6,457 nt of DNA from Pseudomonadota bacterium (GTDB lineage Bacteria; Chloroflexota; Ktedonobacteria; Ktedonobacterales; JACDGC01). Each line of letters begins with the position of its first letter. Within the stretch, counting starts at the first letter, position 1. This document shows positions 1 through 4,778 of this stretch, piece by piece. Under the pieces are notes generated by a model. The model searched no databases. It was not told the origin of the DNA and saw only the letters and a program-made list of their open reading frames with translations. The stretch covers positions 1 to 6,457 of the forward strand of contig JAJPKG010000428.1 in NCBI GenBank assembly GCA_021323815.1, given 5' to 3'. A program made the translations under genes and the position numbers.

Positions 1-153
1 CTCCCGGCGGGCGTGCCAAACCGACGGCGACTCCCGGCGGGCGTGCCAAACCGACGGCAGCGCCCGGCGGGCGTGCCAAACCGACGGCGGCAACTCCCGG
101 CGGGCGTGCCAAACCGACGGCGACTCCCGGCGGGCGTGCCAAACCGACGGCGG
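1..153. repeat. Five-copy tandem repeat, 30/33-bp unit, cut by the left edge
   Basis: Five head-to-tail units at 1-30, 31-60, 61-93, 94-123 and 124-153. Each holds an identical 26-nt core (3-28, 33-58, 63-88, 96-121, 126-151) that begins CCCGGCGGGCG and ends CCGACGGC. The linkers between cores are only 4, 4, 7 and 4 nt (GACT, AGCG, GGCAACT, GACT). The core contains two small palindromes, CCCGGCGGG and CCGACGG. The array ends 6 bp before the stop codon of the minus-strand gene at 160, so it lies in that gene's 3' flank. All unit lengths are multiples of three and every plus frame stays open, so it could also be the repetitive C-terminal end of a plus-strand gene entering from the left. Plus frame 3 would read PGGRAKPTA plus T or A per unit; frame 1 reads LPAGVPNRR and stops at 175-177. 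The array may continue to the left of the window. Confidence 0.95.
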
Positions 154-159
154 TGCAAT

Positions 160-1629
160 TCACCGCACGCCGGCTAGTTGCGGCTCCGACGAGGCGACCG
201 GCGGCAGATCCTCAGGCAATGTTATTTCGGTGCTCGGCTCTTCCAGCGCCTCATGGTGAGGTGGCTCAACCGCTTTGGTCCGCTGCGCCATGATATGCGT
301 CACGGCGATCCATGCGGCGAAAACCGGAATCAGGTTGAAATAGTTCATTGGACTACGCCACGAGAACCACAGCGGCACCAGGCTCAGCAACAATCCATCC
401 GAAGTGATGCTGGGTCGCTTCCATTGAAGCAACAGGAAAGCCCCCAGGACGATAACCACCAATGCAAGCCAGAAGTGCGACGAACCGAAAGGAATAATTC
501 CTTTCGCTGCCAGCATGATAGGTCCGTTACCCATAGGGAAATTGGGATCGGTCAGCGGAATCATCACGCTATGAAACCAGGCGCGCGGTGAGGCGATGAT
601 GAATGGCAAATTGGGGAGCACAAAGGCCGCTGCCGCGATGCCACCGCGCCCTAAGGCTTCACGCCAACCGTAACGACGCGCCACTTCTAAGAGATAGAAC
701 GGCGCGATAAACCACGCGAGCTGTTTTACAGCGCACGCCACACCAAAAAGGATAGCTGAGGTGACGCGTTTATCCAGCCAGTTCCACGCCGCCAGCGCAA
801 AGACCAGACAATCGACGTCGAAATTGATGAACAACCCCCGGTCGAGGAATGCCGGAGCGGCGACCAGTGCCAAACCCAGCGGCCAGCGTTCTTCGCGGGG
901 AGCACGCGCGAGGATGATGCCCACCATCACGGCAAAAAGGATCAGATTGAGCCAGATCATCGAAGGCAGACCCGCCCAAATAAATGGCAACGCCAGCCAG
1001 ATAATCCCTGCCGGATAGTTATGTACAATCCCCGGATCGAAGTTATTGCTGCGCAGAGCGGGATTCAAGGCTTCGGCAGTCTGCGCCGCAATGGTTTTCT
1101 TGAATGATGGGTAATCGGCAGGATTGTTGCCAAAAAGCTTGCTTCCCAGCAGCGGTGTGGCGCTGGCATTTGGCCACCGCAAGCACGCCGTCCAAAAGGC
1201 ATCATCCGCCGTGAAAGGGTTGCGTCCTTGTAAAAGAAGGTCCGCATCCTCATGGATGTAAGAGATCGCGTCGGTGTGATAGTTACCGGTGAACAGATCG
1301 CTGATGTGTCCTAAGATGGTGTAATAGCTATTGATCAACAAGATCATCGTTAGCATACCACGCCAGCCCGGCCATTTCAGGGGAGCGGGCACGCGGTTCC
1401 ACAGTTCCGCATACCAAAGGGGTTGTTCAGGTCGCGAGGCTACCCAGAAAAACAAGAATGCCAGCAAGCTGGATGCGATGCCGAGAATCGCTTGTGATGG
1501 TTCGGCAACACGGATGGTTTCAAAAAGAAACATTGAGCCGGCAATCAATGACATCCATCGCCAGTTGGGGCAGAGCAGCGCCGCCACCCAGTCGCGGATT
1601 TCGCCTATTCGCTGTGTCACCGCAGCCAT
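160..1629 (-). CDS. Multi-pass membrane protein, GT-C-type glycosyltransferase-like (GT87/DUF2029-like)
   Basis: Predicted 489-aa integral membrane protein with about 11-12 hydrophobic segments, followed by a Pro/Glu-rich soluble tail from about residue 449. After the third segment a long loop carries YHTDAISY and EDAD (D120, E127, D128, D130) and then GRNPF. Acidic residues in the first large extracytoplasmic loop are typical of GT-C enzymes that use polyprenyl-phosphate sugars. Later come NYPAGIIW (about 204), NFDVDC (about 269) and GVACAVKQ (about 296-303), the last resembling the G-x-x-x-x-KQ-x-P segment common in GT87/GT39-like proteins. Donor and acceptor cannot be read from the sequence. 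The frame opens at a GTG at 1647, but that codon lies only about 4 nt past the predicted transcription start and has no Shine-Dalgarno. The ATG at 1629 has AGGAG (1640-1644) 10 nt upstream and is chosen; the ATG at 1638 is only 1 nt from it. The gene stands alone, with the tandem repeats directly downstream. Confidence 0.8.
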   Translation of the reverse strand: MAAVTQRIGEIRDWVAALLCPNWRWMSLIAGSMFLFETIRVAEPSQAILGIASSLLAFLFFWVASRPEQPLWYAELWNRVPAPLKWPGWRGMLTMILLINSYYTILGHISDLFTGNYHTDAISYIHEDADLLLQGRNPFTADDAFWTACLRWPNASATPLLGSKLFGNNPADYPSFKKTIAAQTAEALNPALRSNNFDPGIVHNYPAGIIWLALPFIWAGLPSMIWLNLILFAVMVGIILARAPREERWPLGLALVAAPAFLDRGLFINFDVDCLVFALAAWNWLDKRVTSAILFGVACAVKQLAWFIAPFYLLEVARRYGWREALGRGGIAAAAFVLPNLPFIIASPRAWFHSVMIPLTDPNFPMGNGPIMLAAKGIIPFGSSHFWLALVVIVLGAFLLLQWKRPSITSDGLLLSLVPLWFSWRSPMNYFNLIPVFAAWIAVTHIMAQRTKAVEPPHHEALEEPSTEITLPEDLPPVASSEPQLAGVR

Positions 1630-1657
1630 TGTGTTCATGCTCCTCACGTGAATGCAT

Positions 1658-1666
1658 ATTTTAGCA
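1658..1666 (-). promoter_or_regulatory. Extended -10 promoter for the membrane glycosyltransferase-like gene
   Basis: Read on the minus strand this is TGC-TAAAAT, an extended -10 (TGnTAnnnT). No convincing -35 hexamer lies 16-18 bp upstream. It predicts transcription from about 1651, giving a leader of about 22 nt with AGGAG at 1640-1644, ahead of the ATG at 1629. This is the main reason to prefer that start over the GTG at 1647. Confidence 0.55.
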
Positions 1667-1864
1667 AACTGCGCCCGTTCACGACGCCATCAGCATCCAA
1701 CAGCAATCCTGGTGTTGGCGCGCCGCGCAGCCGCGCGCAGCCGTCTTGTGTGATATGCGCTACACTCTGAGGGTAGAAACGACGGGGTGTCGGCAATGGT
1801 TACGAGTTCGGCTACGAAGGAGACAAGAAGGGGGGAAAAATCAAGAGAATTTTACAGAAAAGAA
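1667..1864. other. Intergenic stretch with small repeats, no supported gene
   Basis: The gap between the two minus-strand genes spans 1630-1940. Besides the promoter at 1658-1666 and the terminator at 1865-1896 it holds an exact 10-bp tandem duplication, CGCGCAGCCG at 1724-1733 and 1734-1743. It also holds an interrupted palindrome, CTACACTC-T-GAGGGTAG, at 1760-1776 with one mismatch. Short open frames cross the region on the plus strand, but none has a Shine-Dalgarno with a start codon and a recognisable product. Confidence 0.6.
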
Positions 1865-1896
1865 ACGCCGCCTGCCCTTTTCGCGACAGGCGACGT
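1865..1896 (-). terminator. Intrinsic terminator, possibly bidirectional
   Basis: ACGcCGCCTG (1865-1874) pairs with CAGGCGaCGT (1887-1896): ten positions with one mismatch, and a 12-nt loop. On the minus strand the stem is followed by TTTCTTTTCTG, so it can end the transcript of the 61-aa gene, whose stop lies 44 nt upstream. On the plus strand it is followed by a T-run (1898-1902), so it could also work in that direction, although no plus-strand gene needs it here. Confidence 0.7.
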
Positions 1897-1940
1897 GTTT
1901 TTCTTGCAGGGGCGCAGCATGCCGCGCCCGACCTCTGCGG

Positions 1941-2126
1941 CTAGACCTGATAGTGGGCCTTGTGATAATACACCATGCCCTTGTTGGCGACCTTCACAGG
2001 GAGGAGTTCCTTGAGCAGGATGCGCTCGCCGCACTTGGCGCAAACACGCTCGGTCAGATGGTTGCGGTCGTCGCGCTGAGCCAACGAGGCCCGCGCCGTT
2101 TTGGAGAGTTCGCCCTTCTTTGCCAT
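1941..2126 (-). CDS. Small putative zinc-binding protein (CxxC...HxxH), 61 aa
   Basis: A basic 61-residue protein in two parts. The N-terminal half is charged and probably helical (MAKKGELSKTARASLAQRDD). The C-terminal half holds C29-x2-C32 (VCAKCGER) and, 22 residues later, H55-x2-H58 (YYHKAHY), a plausible four-ligand zinc site. CAKCG is a typical zinc-knuckle turn. The size, charge and CxxC are reminiscent of small zinc-ribbon proteins near ribosomal or transcription functions, but I recognise no named family. The ATG at 2126 is preceded by AGGA (2139-2142) at 12 nt, a weak, rather distant site. No promoter is evident in the 81 bp upstream, so it is probably co-transcribed with the frameshifted gene at 2208-2467. 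The terminator at 1865-1896 follows. That it is a real gene rests on the zinc-site pattern, the terminator and the co-orientation. Confidence 0.72.
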   Translation of the reverse strand: MAKKGELSKTARASLAQRDDRNHLTERVCAKCGERILLKELLPVKVANKGMVYYHKAHYQV

Positions 2127-2207
2127 TGGGATGTTCGATCCTTTTCTGTTGAAATTGAAAATGAACGCTGCGCCGTCCTTTTGCCGGCCAGCCGGGGGTA
2201 ACGATGG

Positions 2208-2467
2208 CTAGGGATTGTGCGGCGGGGGAAACCGCTGGTGGAACATGGCTTCGAGATAATCGGTGCGCACCTCTAGCTGATGCTCACGCTTGTATATTCC
2301 CAGCAGGCTATCGTAGATTTGATCCAACCTGCCGCCATGTTCGTGAAAAATCTTATTCACCCATTGGTGCGTTTCAGCGAGCATCGCCCCAAATTGAGCT
2401 TGTGTCGCTTTGCTGCATTCTCCATCAGCTTGCCGATCTTTTCCAGATCGTCGTCGCTCAGGGCCAT
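2208..2467 (-). pseudogene. Small helical-protein gene split by a -1 frameshift
   Basis: Two overlapping minus-strand frames make one sensible protein. The first starts at ATG 2467, with AAGGGG six nt upstream and an extended -10 promoter, and reads MALSDDDLEKIGKLMENAAK. It then runs out of sense and stops at 2357-2359. The second frame continues with ATQAQFGAMLAETHQWVNKI and on through GGRLDQIYDSLLGIYKRE and LEVRTDYLEAMFHQ to a TAG at 2208-2210. Joining them at the AAG codon (2408-2410) by adding one base, or by a -1 slip on A-AAG, gives an 86-aa hydrophilic, mostly helical, possibly coiled-coil protein ending PPPHNP. The second frame alone, from ATG 2384, would be 58 aa. I do not recognise the family. 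The break could be a real mutation, a sequencing or assembly error, or programmed frameshifting. The 61-aa zinc-type gene lies 81 bp downstream on the same strand. Confidence 0.65.
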
Positions 2468-2498
2468 CGCGTTCCCCTTTTCCGCGTCAGGTAGCCTC

Positions 2499-2507
2499 AT
2501 TATATCA
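2499..2507 (-). promoter_or_regulatory. Extended -10 promoter for the frameshifted small gene
   Basis: On the minus strand this is TGA-TATAAT, a consensus -10 with the TGn extension. The -35 region (TCGCAA at 17 bp) is poor. The start ATG at 2467 lies 31 nt past the -10, with AAGGGG six nt before it. The promoter may also drive the 61-aa gene downstream. Confidence 0.65.
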
Positions 2508-2511
2508 CATC

Positions 2512-2531
2512 GGTCTCACCGTTGCGAGACC
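2512..2531. promoter_or_regulatory. Operator-like inverted repeat between divergent promoters
   Basis: GGTCTC (2512-2517) and GAGACC (2526-2531) form a perfect 6-bp inverted repeat with an 8-nt spacer. It lies 8 bp upstream of the minus-strand -10 (2499-2504), over the spacer and -35 position, and about 50 bp upstream of the plus-strand -10 at 2584-2589. The position suits a repressor or activator site, but no regulator gene is present in the window. Confidence 0.35.
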
Positions 2532-2580
2532 CAGACGGTGTTTTAGCGTGAGAAATCCGCATTCGGTCACGCCCCATCTG

Positions 2581-2589
2581 TGGTACAAT
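2581..2589 (+). promoter_or_regulatory. Extended -10 promoter for the DUF1858-Mrp gene
   Basis: TGG-TACAAT, again an extended -10 without a good -35. Transcription would start near 2596 and give a leader of roughly 55-60 nt before the start codon, which includes the hairpins at 2600-2638. Confidence 0.6.
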
Positions 2590-2599
2590 TTTCAGTGAA

Positions 2600-2643
2600 C
2601 GCACCGAGATAGAGTGCGCTGCCCGTGTGGGCGGCGCAGGAGG
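2600..2643 (+). promoter_or_regulatory. Structured leader of the Mrp gene: alternative hairpins and Shine-Dalgarno
   Basis: A strong 10-bp stem pairs 2615-2624 (TGCGCTGCCC) with 2629-2638 (GGGCGGCGCA); it includes one G-U pair and has a GTGT loop. It ends on the first base of the Shine-Dalgarno AGGAGG (2638-2643). A weaker stem, CGCAC (2600-2604) with GTGCG (2614-2618), uses the same bases as the left arm of the strong one, so the two exclude each other. There is no T-run after either, so neither is a terminator. Any role would be at translation initiation or mRNA stability. No known riboswitch class is recognised. Confidence 0.45.
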
Positions 2644-2647
2644 AAGC

Positions 2648-2665
2648 ATGACCAATGGCTGTTGA
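2648..2665 (+). other. Five-codon mini-ORF overlapping the Mrp start codon
   Basis: An ATG at 2648 lies 4 nt after AGGAGG and reads MTNGC before TGA at 2663-2665. It is out of frame with, and overlaps, the Mrp start at 2655, which is 11 nt after the same Shine-Dalgarno. Neither spacing is ideal. Ribosomes may start at the first ATG and terminate just past the second, so the pair could be coupled, or the first ATG could simply be incidental. Confidence 0.35.
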
Positions 2666-3680
2666 GATCACAGCGGACATGATCATTCATGACGTTGTTA
2701 CCAAATATCCACAGACACTGAAGGTTTTTCAGGGGCATGGGCTGCCCTGCACGGCCTGCGAGGTTGGTTCGCGCGAAAGCGTGGCCGGCGGAGCGCGCAC
2801 CCACAGCTTGCAGCTTGAGCCGTTGCTGGCGGACCTCAACCGCGCGGCGAACGGCGAACCAGTGGTGGGCCTGAAGCCGGAACGCAAGATGCCCACCGGC
2901 AAAGGCATTCCCTTGCAGATGGCTGGCCAGACGGGCGGCAAGATCCGGCACGTGGTGGCCGTGATGAGCGGCAAGGGCGGGGTGGGCAAGTCGCTGGTGA
3001 CGGGCCTGACCGCCATCGCGCTCCAGCGCCAGGGGATGAAGGTCGGCATTCTGGATGGCGACATCACTGGGCCGAGCATCGCGCGCATGTTCGGCATCAA
3101 GGGCAATCCCGAAAAGGGCGCGGAAGGCATCGAGCCGCTGGTGAGCAAGACCGGCATCAAGATCATCTCGATGAATATGTTCCTGCCCAACGCGACCGAT
3201 CCGGTCATCTGGCGCGGCCCGATGATCGCCAGCGCCATCAAGCAATTTTGGGGCGACGTGGACTGGGGTCGGCTGGACTATTTGCTGATCGACCTGCCGC
3301 CGGGAACCTCTGACGCGCCGATGACGGTGATGCAGTCGCTGCCGCTGGACGGCGTGGTAATCGTCTCGTCGCCGCAACTGCTGGCGCTGGATGTCGTGAA
3401 GAAATGCATCAAGATGGTGCAGACGCTCAAAGGCAAGATCATCGGCGTGGTGGAAAACATGGCTTATCTCACCCTGCCCGACGGCCAGCAAATGGAAGTC
3501 TATGGCCCCAGCCAGGGGACAGATCTGGTGGTAACGACCGGCTCGCCGCTGCTGACGCAGTTGCCCATCGACCCGCAGATCGCCAAGCTCTGCGACGCAG
3601 GCGACATCGAGGACTATGACAGCCCCGCCTTCACGGCGCTCGCCAATAACTTCATTAAAGCGGTGAAACTGGCGCGCTAA
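2655..3680 (+). CDS. mrp: Mrp/NBP35-family P-loop ATPase with N-terminal DUF1858 domain
   Basis: A 341-aa cytosolic protein of two domains. Residues about 4-62 match the DUF1858 / hybrid-cluster-associated redox-disulfide type: VTKYPQTLKVFQGHG followed by C32-x2-C35. Residues about 97-340 are an Mrp/NBP35 ATPase of the ParA/MinD class, with the deviant Walker A SGKGGVGKS (105-113), DGDITGPS (134-141), WRGPM (186-190), DLPPGTSDAP (213-222) and VENM (266-269). Mrp proteins assemble and carry Fe-S clusters for transfer to apoproteins. Two differences from standard bacterial Mrp stand out. The usual N-terminal DUF59/MIP18-like domain is absent, and the CPxC cluster-binding motif that normally follows VENMSY is missing (here MAYLTLPDGQQMEVYG). 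C32/C35 could replace the ligands, but that is inference. The start at 2655 is fixed by the domain beginning immediately after it. It has its own promoter and converges on the hydrolase gene. Confidence 0.93.
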   Translation: MAVEITADMIIHDVVTKYPQTLKVFQGHGLPCTACEVGSRESVAGGARTHSLQLEPLLADLNRAANGEPVVGLKPERKMPTGKGIPLQMAGQTGGKIRHVVAVMSGKGGVGKSLVTGLTAIALQRQGMKVGILDGDITGPSIARMFGIKGNPEKGAEGIEPLVSKTGIKIISMNMFLPNATDPVIWRGPMIASAIKQFWGDVDWGRLDYLLIDLPPGTSDAPMTVMQSLPLDGVVIVSSPQLLALDVVKKCIKMVQTLKGKIIGVVENMAYLTLPDGQQMEVYGPSQGTDLVVTTGSPLLTQLPIDPQIAKLCDAGDIEDYDSPAFTALANNFIKAVKLAR

Positions 3681-3723
3681 GCCCCACCCCTTAACCCCCT
3701 CCCCAGCAGAGCCGGAGAGGGGG
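3681..3723. repeat. C-rich dispersed intergenic repeat, short copy with hairpin
   Basis: It begins on the base after the Mrp stop codon with GCCCCACCCCTTAA. CCCCCTC (3695-3701) pairs with GAGGGGG (3717-3723) around a 15-nt loop. The same opening, GCCCCACCCC, followed 3-4 nt later by CCCCTCC, recurs at 6052. It fills almost all of the 51 bp between the convergent Mrp and hydrolase genes. The stem may help terminate or protect transcripts from both sides, but there is no T-run, so I do not call it an intrinsic terminator. Confidence 0.7.
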
Positions 3724-3731
3724 ATGAACGA

Positions 3732-4607
3732 CTAGAGCTTTGCCACGAAATCAGCAACTAACCGGCCTACTTGGTCGGGCGCGTCGTGCAGGATCAGATG
3801 CCCCGCGCCGGGGACCACCTTCAACTGGCTGTTGGGGATGTTGCGGTTGAGGCGTATTCCCCATTGCTGGGGAAAGAGCGTGTCTTTTTCCCCCCAGATG
3901 ATCAGCGTGGGGACGGTCAGGTATTTCAGGTCTGGCGCGACCGCGTTCAGATAATAGGGAACGAGCTTGCGGATCTGCTGGAAAAAGAGTTCCTTGCCCA
4001 GCTCGCTCAGCCAGGGATTCACCAGCGCGCCCAGTGCATCGTCGCTCAATCCTTTCGCCGACCCCTGCGGAATGGTCTGGCGCAGTTCGTTCGCCAGATC
4101 TTCCACCTTCGTGTGCATCGGCAGTTCGGGATCTTGCTTTTTATCCATCTCCGGCAGGGGCCAGTTGGGATTATAAGCATATTGATACGCTCCGCTGCTG
4201 ATCAGCACCAGGCCGCGCACCAGTTCAGGCATCAGCCGTGTGGCCAGCACTTGCGCCACGCCGCCGCCCAGGTCATAGCCCACCAGAATGATCTGCTGCA
4301 AGCCCATGTCGCGCAGCGCCAGGTTCAGCGCGTCGGCATGCCCCCACACTGATGTGTCGGCGGGCCAGGGCTTGTCAGATTCGCCGTTGCCCAGCATGTC
4401 AAAGGCGATCACCGGATATGTGGTGATGGCCGGCATCACCCCCTGCCACGATGTCGCGTCGCCGGGGAAGCCGTGCAGCAACACCACCACCGGCTTCGCC
4501 GGATCGATGGTCCCCTGCTTGAGATAGCTCAACTCGTAATGGATGCTATGCACACGCCCGCGCGGGCTGTTGGGGGAATTCTTCGGTTTGACGACCAGTT
4601 CTGTCAT
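3732..4607 (-). CDS. Alpha/beta hydrolase, Asp-nucleophile type (epoxide hydrolase/dehalogenase-like)
   Basis: A 291-aa alpha/beta-hydrolase-fold protein with no signal peptide. HGFPGD (45-50) is the oxyanion-hole loop. The nucleophile elbow reads VGYDLGGG (109-116), putting Asp112 where most esterases and lipases have Ser. D242 (GEKDTLFP) and H270 (GAGHLILHD) complete a catalytic triad, with a lid region around 140-225. An Asp nucleophile with HGFPG is characteristic of epoxide hydrolases and haloalkane/haloacid dehalogenases of this fold, which form an ester intermediate. The residue after Asp is Leu, not the Trp or Arg usual in characterised members, so the substrate cannot be named. The frame extends to an ATG at 4709, but that codon lies upstream of the promoter at 4659-4667. 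The ATG at 4607 (MTELVVKP) is chosen, although its nearest Shine-Dalgarno-like AGAGG is 13 nt away. Divergent from the M16 peptidase, convergent with Mrp. Confidence 0.9.
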   Translation of the reverse strand: MTELVVKPKNSPNSPRGRVHSIHYELSYLKQGTIDPAKPVVVLLHGFPGDATSWQGVMPAITTYPVIAFDMLGNGESDKPWPADTSVWGHADALNLALRDMGLQQIILVGYDLGGGVAQVLATRLMPELVRGLVLISSGAYQYAYNPNWPLPEMDKKQDPELPMHTKVEDLANELRQTIPQGSAKGLSDDALGALVNPWLSELGKELFFQQIRKLVPYYLNAVAPDLKYLTVPTLIIWGEKDTLFPQQWGIRLNRNIPNSQLKVVPGAGHLILHDAPDQVGRLVADFVAKL

Positions 4608-4658
4608 GGATGAGGCGATACCTCTCTCGGATGATGTGGGTGAAAATCGAACTATCTC

Positions 4659-4667
4659 AGTATAGCA
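4659..4667 (-). promoter_or_regulatory. Extended -10 promoter for the alpha/beta hydrolase
   Basis: TGC-TATACT on the minus strand, with no recognisable -35 at 16-18 bp. It predicts a start near 4652 and a leader of about 45 nt to the ATG at 4607. This rules out the upstream in-frame ATG at 4709 for this transcript. Confidence 0.65.
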
Positions 4668-4729
4668 CGCATGGCATTTGGGATGCGCCCAATTGGCACC
4701 TGCCATCATGCGTTCTTGCGCGTGCTATA
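4661..4729. promoter_or_regulatory. Symmetric divergent promoter with 10-bp inverted repeat
   Basis: TATAGCACGC (4661-4670) is the exact reverse complement of GCGTGCTATA (4720-4729). The arms are the core of the two opposing extended -10 elements, so the hydrolase and peptidase promoters are near mirror images about 4695. Inside lie two further inverted pairs, ATGGCA (4671-4676) with TGCCAT (4701-4706), and TTGGG (4678-4682) with CCCAA (4688-4692). This is a plausible site for a shared dimeric regulator, but identical promoter cores alone would also produce the outer pair. Confidence 0.6.
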
Positions 4730-4731
4730 AT
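4723..4731 (+). promoter_or_regulatory. Extended -10 promoter for the M16 peptidase
   Basis: TGC-TATAAT, a perfect extended -10. A TTGGCA at 4693-4698 is 27 bp away, too far to be its -35. The transcript would start near 4738, with about 40 nt of leader before the TTG start at 4779. Confidence 0.7.
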
Positions 4732-4778
4732 TCCAAAGATGACCGTGCGTCGCAGCAATTCTCATCCGCAGGTGTGCA

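Noticed and set aside
1..153. CRISPR array
   Set aside because: The repeated cores are separated by only 4-7 nt and the linkers are partly identical, so there are no spacers.
178..591. Plus-strand ORF of 137 codons opposite the membrane protein gene
   Set aside because: Its product is low-complexity and basic with no recognisable motif, and it is fully antisense to a gene with clear membrane segments and a promoter.
1796..1850. Coding-like fragment reading GYEFGYEGDKKGGK on the plus strand
   Set aside because: In-frame stops lie just upstream, there is no start codon, and sense is lost within about 15 codons; probably chance.
1760..1902. Small RNA between the CTACACTC palindrome and the plus-strand T-run
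   Set aside because: The terminator could serve a plus transcript, but no TGnTAnnnT or -35/-10 pair is found upstream, and no known RNA class is recognised.
1746..2201. Plus-strand ORF of 151 codons
   Set aside because: It runs through the terminator hairpin and antisense to the CxxC/HxxH gene, with no Shine-Dalgarno or recognisable domain.
2204..2598. Three overlapping plus-strand ORFs of 62-96 codons
   Set aside because: They are antisense to the frameshifted small gene or cross the divergent promoters, with no start signals.
2592..3491. Minus-strand ORF of 299 codons
   Set aside because: It is antisense to the Mrp gene, His/Arg/Ala-rich as expected from a GC-rich shadow frame, and has no domain.
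4608..4709. 34-residue N-terminal extension of the alpha/beta hydrolase
   Set aside because: It would begin upstream of the gene's own -10 element and shows no signal peptide or conserved segment.
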